From Sabulibacter ruber (GTDB lineage: Bacteria > Bacteroidota > Bacteroidia > Cytophagales > Hymenobacteraceae), in assembly GCF_017355955.1 (NCBI RefSeq), contig NZ_JAFFID010000001.1:2542001-2606000 (forward strand): a stretch of 64,000 bases of DNA. The letters are read 5' to 3'. Shown here piece after piece: positions 8,828-17,241 of this stretch; position 1 is the first letter of the stretch; each line of letters begins with the position of its first letter. The notes under the pieces are model-generated. The model did no database searches. It was given only the letters and a program-made list of their open reading frames with translations, and was not told the origin of the DNA. Made by a program: the position numbers and the translations under genes.

Positions 8828-10270
8828 ATGCGTAAAAAGCCCTCCCTCTTTCTGCTCGCCTCTTTCTTGCTGAGTCTGTTGGGTTGTGAACCTAAAAGAG
8901 AAACGGCTCCTACCGTGACGGTGACCACTAACGCCCAGGAACAGAACGAAGATGACCCTTACCGGCCTAAGCCCTACGTGGAATTAACGCACCCCGAGTG
9001 GAGCCGGAACGCTACTATCTATGAGGTGAACATCAGGCAGTACACCCCCGAGGGCACGTTCAAGGCATTTGAGGCGCACCTGCCGCGGCTGAAGGAAATG
9101 GGCGTGGATATTTTGTGGCTCATGCCCATCCATCCCATTGGGGAAAAGAACCGCAAAGGCTCTCTGGGCAGCTATTACTCCGTGAAAGATTATTACGGCG
9201 TAAACCCCGAGTTTGGGACCAAGGAAGATTTCAAGGCGCTGGTGCAGAAAATCCATGACCTGGGCATGCACGTGATTCTGGACTGGGTAGCCAATCACTC
9301 GGCCTGGGACAACCCGCTTACCCAGCAACATCCTGAGTGGTACACCAAAACCGCCGAGGGTAATTTCCAGCCCACGCCCTGGTACGACTGGGAAGACATC
9401 ATTGATTTTGATTACGACCAGCCGGGCATTAGAAAATACATGACCGAGGCGCTCACCTACTGGGTAAGAGAACTGGACGTGGACGGTTACCGCTGCGACG
9501 TGGCCGGTTTCATGCCGCTTGACTTCTGGGAAAACGCCCGTACGGAGCTGGATGCCGTGAAACCCGTTTTCATGCTGGCCGAGTGGGAATCCAGGGACTT
9601 GCACCGGCGCGCCTTTGACATGACGTACTCCTGGAGCCTCTGGGACCGCATGCACGAAGTCTGCACCGGCAAAGAGAAAATAGGCGGATTGGTGGAGTAC
9701 ATGGCCCATGATGTAAGCAGTTTCCCCAAAAACGGTTTCCGGATGACGTTCACCGATAACCACGACAAAAACTCCTGGGAAGGCACCCAATACACCAACT
9801 TCGGGCCGGGTCTGGAGGCCGCTATGGTCATGGCCTCTACCGTGAACGGCATGCCTCTGGTGTACAGCGGGCAGGAAGCCGGGCTGGACCGTTCGCTTAA
9901 ATTCTTTGAGAAAGACACCATCACCTGGAAAACCCACCGCAATGCCGAGATCTACAAAAAGCTGTTTGAGCTGAAGCACCAGAACAGAGCGCTCTGGAAC
10001 GGTGCCTGGGGCGGCGAGATGGTCAGAATCTTCAACGACAAACCCGAGCAGGTCATCTCCTTTTACCGCGAGAAGAACGGCGACAAAGTCATCCCGATCA
10101 TCAACTTCAGCAACCAACCGGTAAAAGTGAAACTGAACGCCAAAACGCAGGCCGGTCGCTACAAAGAACTCTTCACCAACAAAAGCTACGAGCTGAAAGG
10201 CGACGATGTGATTTCCCTCGGCCCCTGGAAGTACCTGGTGCTACACAGCGGCAACACAGCTCCCCTCTAA
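8828..10270 (+). CDS. GH13 alpha-amylase family lipoprotein
   Basis: 480 residues from the ATG at 8828. This start is preferred over an in-frame ATG at 8783 because it opens a lipoprotein signal (MRKKPSLFLLASFLLSLLGC, lipobox LLGC). The GH13 conserved regions are in order: DWVANH (region I), GYRCDVA with the nucleophile Asp (region II), MLAEWE with the acid/base Glu (region III), and FTDNHD (region IV). A C-terminal beta domain follows. The enzyme should hydrolyse alpha-glucan or maltodextrin at the periplasmic face or cell surface. No susCD, transporter or second glycosidase adjoins it. A strong terminator follows. Confidence 0.92.
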   Translation: MRKKPSLFLLASFLLSLLGCEPKRETAPTVTVTTNAQEQNEDDPYRPKPYVELTHPEWSRNATIYEVNIRQYTPEGTFKAFEAHLPRLKEMGVDILWLMPIHPIGEKNRKGSLGSYYSVKDYYGVNPEFGTKEDFKALVQKIHDLGMHVILDWVANHSAWDNPLTQQHPEWYTKTAEGNFQPTPWYDWEDIIDFDYDQPGIRKYMTEALTYWVRELDVDGYRCDVAGFMPLDFWENARTELDAVKPVFMLAEWESRDLHRRAFDMTYSWSLWDRMHEVCTGKEKIGGLVEYMAHDVSSFPKNGFRMTFTDNHDKNSWEGTQYTNFGPGLEAAMVMASTVNGMPLVYSGQEAGLDRSLKFFEKDTITWKTHRNAEIYKKLFELKHQNRALWNGAWGGEMVRIFNDKPEQVISFYREKNGDKVIPIINFSNQPVKVKLNAKTQAGRYKELFTNKSYELKGDDVISLGPWKYLVLHSGNTAPL

Positions 10271-10291
10271 AATAGCCACTTACTACAAACC

Positions 10292-10330
10292 AAAGCCCGT
10301 CTTTCTTTTAGAAGAAAGACGGGCTTTTCA
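10292..10330 (+). terminator. Terminator after the alpha-amylase
   Basis: 16-bp perfect arms (10292-10307 and 10312-10327) with a TTTA loop, followed by T-rich sequence. It can also act on the opposite strand. Confidence 0.9.
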
Positions 10331-10367
10331 TTTAAGCTTTTTCTCTAGCTTCTGAGTGAAGCACTTT

Positions 10368-10407
10368 TGGTTTCCGGTCCAGTTTTCAGGAAACAGGCCA
10401 GAAACCA
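10368..10407. repeat. GTTTTC-core palindromic element, copy 3
   Basis: TGGTTTC (10368-10374) pairs with GAAACCA (10401-10407). Inside, CCAGTTTTCAGGAAACAGG supplies the core. It lies between the convergent amylase and Ca-ATPase genes. Confidence 0.65.
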
Positions 10408-10415
10408 AGACTCAC

Positions 10416-13055
10416 TTACTTTTTTCCTGAACTGCGGGGAATCAGTTTCCAAAACTCCATCAGGAGCACTGCACCTAAGGCAAGTCCGGCAGCCCGTTGC
10501 CACTCTTCCCACCCAAAATCAGGCGGAATGGAAAAGATCTCCCGGATGCCGGGTAGAACGGTAAGCCCATACAACCCGAAGCACAGCAGCACCGCGCCTA
10601 TCACGTATTTGTTGTTGAAGAAGCCTGCCCCAAAGGCAGTCTGGGTATTGGACCGGGCCGCGAAGGTCTGCAACGTACGGGCCAGAATAAGCGTGGTAAA
10701 GGCCATGGCTATGCTCATCTGCGGTGATTGCTGCAAGCCCAGGTACTGGGAAATAATCACGGCTACGCCAATGAGCAATCCCCGCATTATAACAGAGCGC
10801 AAGGTGGCCCCGGCAAAAATACCCTCGTTGATGTCTCTTGGTTTACGCTGCATCACGGTAGGCTCCGGTTTCTCCACCCCTAAGGCAATGGCCGGCAATG
10901 AGTCATTCAACAGGTTAATGAACAACAGTTGAATGGGCGTGAACGGGTTGATCCAGTCCAACGCCAAGGCGAAAAGTATGGCAATAATAGCGCCCAGGTT
11001 TCCGGCAAACAGGTAAGCAATGGCTTTCTTGATGTTATCGAAAACGGTGCGGCCCACAGCCACCGCGCTGATGATGGACACGAAGTTATCATCGGTCAGG
11101 ATCATGGCGGAGGCGTCTTTGGCTACATCGGTGCCGCTGCCCATAGCAATGCCAATATCGGCTTGTTTCAGGGCGGGGGCATCGTTCACGCCATCGCCAG
11201 TCATGGCGGTGATTTTGCCTTTCCGTTGCCAGGCCCGCACAATCCTGATCTTGTTTTCCGGCGACACGCGGGCGTACACGGCAATGTCCTCCAGTTTCTG
11301 GTCCAGTTCCTCTTCTGAGAGCGCATCCAGTTCCTGACCGGTCAAGGCAATGTCGTTCTCATCCATCAGGCCAATTTCTTTACCAATCGCGCGTGCCGTG
11401 GTTTTATGGTCGCCGGTGATCATGACGGTACGGATGCCCGCTCTCTTGGCTTCTTCAATGGAGGAGTAAACGGCTTCGCGGGGCGGGTCAATCATGGCCA
11501 TCAAGCCCACCAATACCAAATCGTTTTCCTCTTCCAGCGTGAGGGAAGCCGTTTGCAGCGGTTTGTACGCGAAAGCCAGCACCCGTAACGCCCGGTTGGA
11601 GAACTCTTCGTTCTGCTCCTGCAATTGGTTGAGCAGATTTGGGGTGAGCGGTTGCTCTGCGCCATCAATGAACACGCGGGAGCAGCGGGAGAACACCACA
11701 TCGGGGCCGCCTTTGGTCAGGAGCACGCGTTGCCCATTCAGGGTATGCACCGTAGACATGAGCTTGCGGTCTGAGTCAAAGGGTAGTTCTGCCTCGCGGG
11801 CGTACTGGTTGCGTAGTTGCTGGTAGGGTTGGTTTTTCTGGTTGCTGAAGGCGATAAGGGCGATCTCGGTGGGGTCACCTACTTCAGAGCCATCTTCGTT
11901 GATCTGGGCATCGTTGCAGAGGACAGCCACCTGCATCAGTTTCCGCTCAGATTCGGTCCATTGCGCCGGGTCTTCTTCAAATCCATTTTGTGGTTTGCCC
12001 ATTACATAGTAATCTACCACCGTCATTTTGTTTTGGGTGAGGGTACCGGTTTTATCAGTACAGATCACGCTGGTAGAACCCAGGGTTTCCACCGCCGGAA
12101 GCTTGCGAATGATGGCGTTGCGGCGGGCCATTTTGTTGGTACCCACGGCCAGCACAATGGTAACAATGGAAGAAAGCGCCTCTGGGATGGCCGCCACGGC
12201 CACGGCCACTGCAAACATAAAGGCCTTGAGGAGCGCACTGGTCATGTTCTCGGCACCCGGTTCCAGCCACACCCGGGCGGCTTCCACCCCGAAGATGAGG
12301 ATACAAAGCGCCAGAATCACCCAGCCCAGTTTTTTGCTGAAATCAGCGAGTTTGCGTTGCAGGGGAGTTTGCTTGGCCTCAGCGGAAGCCAGTAAGCCGG
12401 CAATTTTCCCGATCTCGGTTTTAGCGGCGGTGGCGGTTACCACAAAAGCTCCCCGGCCATAGACTACCAAAGCCCCGCTATATACCATATTCTTGCGGTC
12501 ACCCAAAGCAACTTCGTCGGGGATGGCATCGGTGTGTTTCTCCACGGCTTCGGACTCGCCGGTGAGCATGCCTTCGTCTACCCGCAGGGAGCCGCTTTCC
12601 ACCAAACGGCCATCGGCGGAAACGTAATCGCCGGCTTCCAGCACTACTACATCGCCGGGTACCAGTTCGCGCGCCGCAATGGTTTGGGTCACGCCATCGC
12701 GCAGCACCTTAGCCGAGGGCGCCGACATCTGCCGAAGCGCATCCAAGGCTCCCTCGGCTTTCTTGGTTTGCACCACGCTCACAATGGCGTTGAGCACCAG
12801 CACCGCAAAAATGATGACGGCTTCAATCACCTCGCCCAGGACCAACTGCACCGCGGCCGCCAATAGCAGCACAATGACCATGGGATCTTTGAAGGTTTCC
12901 AGCAGGAGCTTCCAGACAGGGTCTTTCTCGGCTTCCTCCAGTTCATTGTACCCTACGGTCTGCAGCCGCTGCTGCGCGTCTGGCAGGGAAAGGCCTCGGT
13001 CTGACGTTTTGAGTTCCTGGAGTATCTCCTGGGTGGGGCGCTGGTAAAATTCCAT
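10416..13055 (-). CDS. Ca2+-type cation-translocating P-type ATPase (P2)
   Basis: 879 residues. A cation-ATPase N-terminal domain (LPDAQQRLQTVGYNEL) comes first. The actuator domain has the GMLTGESEAVEK loop, and helix M4 contains AAIPEALSSIVTIVLAVG (the PEGLP-like ion site is PEALS). D334 in DKTGTLTQNKM is the phosphorylated Asp, followed by the hinge MTGDGVNDAPALKQADIGIAMG. The C-terminal helices carry the six-helix cation-ATPase C domain. This is the SERCA/PMCA-like family; bacterial members export Ca2+ or Mn2+, and some related pumps move Na+. Ion identity is not proven. It starts from an ATG at 13055 with no SD and appears monocistronic. Confidence 0.9.
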   Translation of the reverse strand: MEFYQRPTQEILQELKTSDRGLSLPDAQQRLQTVGYNELEEAEKDPVWKLLLETFKDPMVIVLLLAAAVQLVLGEVIEAVIIFAVLVLNAIVSVVQTKKAEGALDALRQMSAPSAKVLRDGVTQTIAARELVPGDVVVLEAGDYVSADGRLVESGSLRVDEGMLTGESEAVEKHTDAIPDEVALGDRKNMVYSGALVVYGRGAFVVTATAAKTEIGKIAGLLASAEAKQTPLQRKLADFSKKLGWVILALCILIFGVEAARVWLEPGAENMTSALLKAFMFAVAVAVAAIPEALSSIVTIVLAVGTNKMARRNAIIRKLPAVETLGSTSVICTDKTGTLTQNKMTVVDYYVMGKPQNGFEEDPAQWTESERKLMQVAVLCNDAQINEDGSEVGDPTEIALIAFSNQKNQPYQQLRNQYAREAELPFDSDRKLMSTVHTLNGQRVLLTKGGPDVVFSRCSRVFIDGAEQPLTPNLLNQLQEQNEEFSNRALRVLAFAYKPLQTASLTLEEENDLVLVGLMAMIDPPREAVYSSIEEAKRAGIRTVMITGDHKTTARAIGKEIGLMDENDIALTGQELDALSEEELDQKLEDIAVYARVSPENKIRIVRAWQRKGKITAMTGDGVNDAPALKQADIGIAMGSGTDVAKDASAMILTDDNFVSIISAVAVGRTVFDNIKKAIAYLFAGNLGAIIAILFALALDWINPFTPIQLLFINLLNDSLPAIALGVEKPEPTVMQRKPRDINEGIFAGATLRSVIMRGLLIGVAVIISQYLGLQQSPQMSIAMAFTTLILARTLQTFAARSNTQTAFGAGFFNNKYVIGAVLLCFGLYGLTVLPGIREIFSIPPDFGWEEWQRAAGLALGAVLLMEFWKLIPRSSGKK

Positions 13056-13230
13056 GGTGCGTGTTTTGGTCTATTCAATAAGAAAGCATTGATCTGGCGG
13101 CCTGCTTCCCCTCCTCTTCCCAACCCCAAAAGCATGGGGCTTCACGGCGCGGCTCCCTCTAAAATACCGATATCTTTCTCACTTGTTCAGCTTACCCGCA
13201 ACTTTTGCCCTAAAGTCTTTCCCGAACACC

Positions 13231-13276
13231 GGTCTGTTTTCTGCCTGTTTTCAGGAAAGCGGCTTGAAAACAGGCC
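13231..13276. repeat. GTTTTC-core palindromic element, copy 4
   Basis: GGTCTGTTTTC (13231-13241) pairs with GAAAACAGGCC (13266-13276). The inner GCCTGTTTTCAGGAAAGCGGC is a second nested core. It overlaps the stop codon of the YciI gene. Confidence 0.7.
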
Positions 13277-13563
13277 TACTCCACCAACCCAGTCATGTTT
13301 TCCACGGCCCGAGAGGTGACAAATTCTGTGATACGAAGCTCCACCAGATCCTGGTACACGAAAGGGTCTTCCTGCATCAGTTCCTCTACTTCAGCTTGGC
13401 TGGCGGCTTTGCAGAAAATGAGTCCGCCGGTGCGCGGCACCTTGCGGCCCGAGGCCAGGAAGTGTCCGCTGGCGTAGCCTTTCTCCACAAAGGCCATGTG
13501 CTCGGCCATGAACGGCTCAATCTCTGAGAAAGGTACTTTATAGGTGAGTTCAATCAGGAACAT
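13276..13563 (-). CDS. YciI family protein
   Basis: 95 residues from the ATG at 13563 (a TTG two codons upstream is less likely). It has the ferredoxin-like YCII fold pattern: MFLIELTYKVPFSEI at the start, then HMAFVEKGYASGHFLASGRKV. The conserved His of HMAFVEKG and the later EDPF motif match the putative active-site residues of the family. Some homologues cleave chlorinated aromatic intermediates; most have no known activity. Single gene, divergent from the His/Met-rich outer-membrane gene. Confidence 0.8.
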   Translation of the reverse strand: MFLIELTYKVPFSEIEPFMAEHMAFVEKGYASGHFLASGRKVPRTGGLIFCKAASQAEVEELMQEDPFVYQDLVELRITEFVTSRAVENMTGLVE

Positions 13564-13610
13564 ACACAAAAGGGTTTGATGAAAAGTAAAGCTACGATTT
13601 CTCTCCTTTT

Positions 13611-13641
13611 GGGGCCGTTTTCTGGAAAATAGCCTTGAAAC
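13611..13641. repeat. GTTTTC-core palindromic element, copy 5
   Basis: GGGGCCGTTTTCTGGAAAAT followed by AGCCTTGAAAC gives an imperfect core hairpin in the divergent gap between YciI and the outer-membrane gene. Confidence 0.5.
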
Positions 13642-13775
13642 ACTTGGTTATAGGTTGCCATTAAGCCAGCTACTTAATTATGCACAAGTCTTACAAAATG
13701 ATGTTAAACTCCGAGGCAGGCCGTGCGTTTCCTTTGTAGCAGAGAAAATCAAACGCAATTACTGCTTTAAATTCT

Positions 13776-15524
13776 ATGAAAACACTTCTCACCCTTGCCA
13801 TAGCTTTGTCTTTCGGCCTTTTATCGGCGGAGGCACAGCACGAGCACCACACCCCGCCACCGGTCAAGAAAGAGACTAAACCGGCCGTAAAGCAAACCGC
13901 TCCCAAGAAGACCGTAGCCCCGGCACCCAAAGCCACGCCTTCAAAAGCTCAGCCTGCCCCTAAGAAAGCTGCCCCTAAACCGGCTTCTAAAAAGCAGACA
14001 GCGCCAGCGGCCACCAAGGCTAAACCCAAGACAGTTACGCCTGCCGTTGACCACTCACAGCACCACATGCCTGCGGCAGACACGGCGCACCAGCACCAAG
14101 GCCATCAAATGACTTCGGACAGCCTGAACCGGACGAGGACTACCGGGCATGAGGGACATACCATGCCTGCGGACACCGCAAAGGGTCATCAGCACCACCC
14201 CGGCATGAACATGAACCACGGTTCCATGGCTTCTGACACTACGCAGCACGCGGGTATGAACCACGGCATGGGCGGCATGAGTCACTCGTTTTCCCGCAAC
14301 CTGCCCATGAACCGGAACGGCTCCGGAACCTCCTGGCACCCCGATGCCACGCCCATGTACGGCTACATGAAACACGCCGGCGACTGGATGCTCATGTTCC
14401 ACGGTCAGCTTTGGCTGAGATACAACAAGCAGGATATTTTCAACAAAGGCTCGCGCGGCGATTCTCAACTGGATGCCCCCAACTGGTTTATGGGGATGGC
14501 GCAGCGCGAGGTGGGCAGACGCGGTTTACTACGCTTCAGTGTGATGATGAGCCTGGACGAACTGACTATGGGTGACCGAGGCTATCCGTTGCTGTTCCAG
14601 AGCGGCGAGACCTACGGCGGCGGCAAACGCCTGGTAGACCGCCAGCACCCACATGATTTGTTTTCTGAAATCAGCGTTGGTTACACGCACATGCTGAACC
14701 AGGACATGGACGTGTACGGCTTCTTCGGATATCCTGGGGAGCCACCGGTAGGACCGCCCGTGTTCATGCACCGCATCTCGGCGTTCAACAACCCAGAGTC
14801 GCCACTGGGCCACCACTGGCAGGATGCCACGCATATTACCTTCGGGGTAGCCACGGTGGGTTTCCGGTACAAGCAGTTCAAGCTAGAAGGCTCTAACTTC
14901 ACCGGCCGTGAGCCCGATGAAAACCGCTACGACTTTGACAAAGCCCGCTTCGACTCTTATGCGGCTCGCTTATCCTACAACCCTTCGGAGAACTGGGCCC
15001 TGCAAGTATCGCGCGGCTGGCTGAAAAGCCCCGAGTCATTGGAGCCCGAGGAAGACGTGACCCGCACCACGGCCTCGGCGCTGTACAGCCGTCCGCTGCC
15101 CGGGGGCGGCGACCGGTTCTTTACTTCGGCCTTTATCTGGGGCTTCAACGGCGGCGGCCACCACAAAGAGCACTCGGCCATTGCCGAGGCCAACCTGCAG
15201 ATGGACAAAACCGCCATCTACGGTCGCTACGAGTACGTACAGAAAACACCCGGTGAACTGGACCTCACAGACCAGTTTGACCACCACGATGTCTTTGACG
15301 TGCACGCCCTCACCCTGGGTACCAGCCAGCGCGTAGCCAATTTCGCCAACACCTATTTGACCGTAGGCGTGCAAGGCACTGTCTTCTCCCCAGACCCGCT
15401 GTTGAAAACCCTGTATGGCAAAACCCCGGTTTCCGGGGAGATTTACCTTCGGCTGAATCCCGGTCTGATGATGGGTAGCAGCCGGTCCCGCACCTCCTCC
15501 CAAGGCATGCAACACCAGCACTAA
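13776..15524 (+). CDS. His/Met-rich outer-membrane protein, probably metal (copper) related
   Basis: 582 residues. The signal peptide is MKTLLTLAIALSFGLLSAEA, cleaved before QHEHH. Residues 25-95 are a Lys/Pro/Ala-rich flexible linker. Residues about 90-170 are packed with His and Met (HSQHHM, HQHQGHQM, GMNMNHGSM, GMNHGMGGMSH), patterns used by periplasmic copper or silver binders. The rest (about 180-570) is rich in aromatic, alternating strands such as WLRYNKQDIF and FGVATVGFRYKQFKLEG, consistent with a beta-barrel. A TTCCTTTG sequence at 13729-13736 is a 7/8 match to the -7 box. I know similar uncharacterised proteins from copper-resistance neighbourhoods, but the function here is inferred. 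The copA region lies 8 kb upstream. Confidence 0.7.
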   Translation: MKTLLTLAIALSFGLLSAEAQHEHHTPPPVKKETKPAVKQTAPKKTVAPAPKATPSKAQPAPKKAAPKPASKKQTAPAATKAKPKTVTPAVDHSQHHMPAADTAHQHQGHQMTSDSLNRTRTTGHEGHTMPADTAKGHQHHPGMNMNHGSMASDTTQHAGMNHGMGGMSHSFSRNLPMNRNGSGTSWHPDATPMYGYMKHAGDWMLMFHGQLWLRYNKQDIFNKGSRGDSQLDAPNWFMGMAQREVGRRGLLRFSVMMSLDELTMGDRGYPLLFQSGETYGGGKRLVDRQHPHDLFSEISVGYTHMLNQDMDVYGFFGYPGEPPVGPPVFMHRISAFNNPESPLGHHWQDATHITFGVATVGFRYKQFKLEGSNFTGREPDENRYDFDKARFDSYAARLSYNPSENWALQVSRGWLKSPESLEPEEDVTRTTASALYSRPLPGGGDRFFTSAFIWGFNGGGHHKEHSAIAEANLQMDKTAIYGRYEYVQKTPGELDLTDQFDHHDVFDVHALTLGTSQRVANFANTYLTVGVQGTVFSPDPLLKTLYGKTPVSGEIYLRLNPGLMMGSSRSRTSSQGMQHQH

Positions 15525-15542
15525 GTAAGTGGGTAGAAATTA

Positions 15543-15597
15543 TAACCGCCATGTTTTGGGCTAGTTTTACTGAAAACGGGCCTAAAACACGGCGGTT
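15543..15597. terminator. Core-element hairpin with specific outer arms after the His/Met-rich gene (copy 6)
   Basis: AACCGCC (15544-15550) pairs with GGCGGTT (15591-15597). Within it, TGTTTT...AAAACA and AGTTTTACTGAAAACGGG give the shared core. Position 20-70 bp after the stop suggests it ends the transcript. Confidence 0.65.
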
Positions 15598-15654
15598 GCT
15601 TTTAAGGTAAGTTGAGAAAGGAAGCTACTGGAAGCTTATTTAAAGTACCAAATA

Positions 15655-15837
15655 GCTGGCGCGAGTCTGAAGACTCGTGACAAAGGATGTGGCGAGTCTC
15701 CAGACTCGCCGAAAACCACCATCACTCATATTTAGTGTGCCAGTTGCATAGCAACGTGCGATGTCGCTGCTGTTGCAGCGAGGATGGTCGGAGACCATCC
15801 ATCATCTGTAGGCACGAGTCTGGAGACTCGCGCCAGT
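15655..15837. repeat. REPIN-like cluster of hairpins
   Basis: The gap 15525-15946 has no gene. The left arm (15655-15679, GCTGGCGCGAGTCT...) and right arm (15813-15837) are inverted copies matching at 23 of 25 positions, and each is itself a hairpin. Between them lie GGCGAGTCTCCAGACTCGCC (15691-15710, perfect palindrome), GTTGC/GCAAC (near 15743), CGCTGC/GCAGCG (near 15765), and GGATGGTC/GACCATCC (15782-15800). This resembles paired REP elements mobilised by RAYT-type transposases. No transposase gene is present in the window. Confidence 0.7.
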
Positions 15838-15880
15838 TGCCAGGATGGAAGCAGATGCATTTGCAGTCTTAGGCTCTATT

Positions 15881-15920
15881 CTCTTTTCAGCCCCTTTTCT
15901 TCAAAATAGGCTGAAAAGAG
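15881..15920. repeat. GTTTTC-core-like palindromic element, copy 7 (12-bp perfect arms)
   Basis: CTCTTTTCAGCC (15881-15892) and GGCTGAAAAGAG (15909-15920) enclose CCTTTTCTTCAAAATA. Located 27 bp after the stop of the minus-strand DUF748 gene, where it may terminate transcription. Confidence 0.65.
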
Positions 15921-15946
15921 ACATCAGCCAAGCCGCAGAACTCGCG

Positions 15947-17002
15947 TTACAGGCTGTTCTCTATTCCCTTGCTGAAAGCATCAATAAAGGCGTGTTTGAG
16001 TACGTTGATGAAGGTCTTCCAGCTGTTGGTCTGTGGGTTGCTGAGATTACCTTTAATTGGAATCTGGGTAGCTACCTGGTCGCGGGGCTGGTTCTCAGCG
16101 GCCTCGGTGAAGACACCAATCACGGCTTCTTTCACGGCGCTCAGGATGCCGCCTTCTTTCTTGTCTTTCTTCCAGTTCAGGACCTTTACTTCTTCAAAAA
16201 AAGGTTTGATGTAGCCGTTCAGTTGACCATCTGTTGCTTTCAATTCGGCGTACATGTCCAGCTTGCCACGTTCTACGTCAAACTTGGCGTAGGCTTTGAT
16301 AAAGTTGTTCAGGCTGGTGAGATTCACGCCCGTTAACTGACAATCGGCATCAAAATCGGGGATGCGTTTGAGGGCGTTCACCTGCATCTTCCCTTTCAGG
16401 GTGCCCCCGCCAATAGACTTACCGCTCACCGTAACCGAGGAAGGCAGCTTTTTACCCACTTCCTCCACGTTGGCCAGATTGAGGGCCACCAGTTCCATGC
16501 TGCTGATATGGAACCGGACATCGGGCGAGGCGGTGAAGTCCATGAACGCAAGCCTGCCGTTGTGCACCTCATAGCGGTTGATGGTAATGGGCATCAGGTC
16601 TTTGACTACTTCGGTCCAATGGTCCAGGCTGGGGTCTTCTTTAGAGTTGCCGGACGAGGAACTGGTCACCATGTTCAGCACCGGCCCGGTCATGAATACC
16701 TCGCCAACCAGTTTGCCTTTGAACAGAGATTTCCACTCAATGGACAAATCAGTATGCAGGATGGTCAGGAACGGGTACTTGGGATTACCTTTCTCTTCTT
16801 TCAAAACCAGTCCTTCAATCTGGTATGCCCCCCGGATGAGCGCAATGTCCACGTCTTCCACGTAACCGGTATAGCCGGGCAGCTCGTCCAGCGTTTTGTT
16901 CACGTACTTTTTCACAATGAACGGAAGCGCAATCCTGAACGCCAGCAGCAAGACCACCACAGTCAGTCCTATCTTCAATGGTTTTGTGAGCCGAATAGCC
17001 AT
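15947..17002 (-). CDS. DUF748/AsmA-like membrane-anchored protein
   Basis: 351 residues. An N-terminal membrane anchor (about residues 8-30, IGLTVVVLLLAFRIALPFIV) is followed by YVNKTLDELPGYTGYVEDVDIALIRGAYQIEGL, characteristic of the DUF748 family within the AsmA/TamB-like superfamily. The remainder is a periplasmic beta-rich domain with repeated strand patterns. Relatives are thought to bridge or shuttle lipids between the membranes. That role is inference; the match to DUF748 is by recognition of the N-terminal pattern. Confidence 0.8.
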   Translation of the reverse strand: MAIRLTKPLKIGLTVVVLLLAFRIALPFIVKKYVNKTLDELPGYTGYVEDVDIALIRGAYQIEGLVLKEEKGNPKYPFLTILHTDLSIEWKSLFKGKLVGEVFMTGPVLNMVTSSSSGNSKEDPSLDHWTEVVKDLMPITINRYEVHNGRLAFMDFTASPDVRFHISSMELVALNLANVEEVGKKLPSSVTVSGKSIGGGTLKGKMQVNALKRIPDFDADCQLTGVNLTSLNNFIKAYAKFDVERGKLDMYAELKATDGQLNGYIKPFFEEVKVLNWKKDKKEGGILSAVKEAVIGVFTEAAENQPRDQVATQIPIKGNLSNPQTNSWKTFINVLKHAFIDAFSKGIENSL

Positions 17003-17134
17003 AACGTACCTGTTTTTACCTTAGCAGATTTCTCTCGCCCAATTAATACGAAAGCCTTGGAGCGCAGTTAAACAAGAAGCCAGGATAACCCCTTGGCAAG
17101 ACATACAATACCTCTGATTCTGTAGAAGAAATAA

Positions 17135-17187
17135 AACGTGGACATTAATGTTTTCTGTGAAGAATAGAAAACACCAATGTCCACGTT
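17135..17187. terminator. Core-element hairpin between DoxX operon and DUF748 gene (copy 8)
   Basis: Outer arms AACGTGGACATT (17135-17146) and AATGTCCACGTT (17176-17187) are perfect. Inner arms GTTTTCT (17150-17156) and AGAAAAC (17166-17172) are the shared core. Placed about 55 bp after the last stop of the SusC-SusD-DoxX operon, it is the likely operon terminator. Confidence 0.7.
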
Positions 17188-17241
17188 ATGGTACGCTATA
17201 AAGAAAAGTTGAATTTGCCTTTCTAAAGCCCGGCCATAAGA

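Noticed and set aside
8984-10117. 377-codon minus-strand ORF inside the alpha-amylase gene
   Set aside because: Antisense shadow produced by codon bias; no family features.
15655-15837. CRISPR array
   Set aside because: Units are inverted hairpins of unequal spacing, not direct repeats with uniform spacers, and no cas genes are present.
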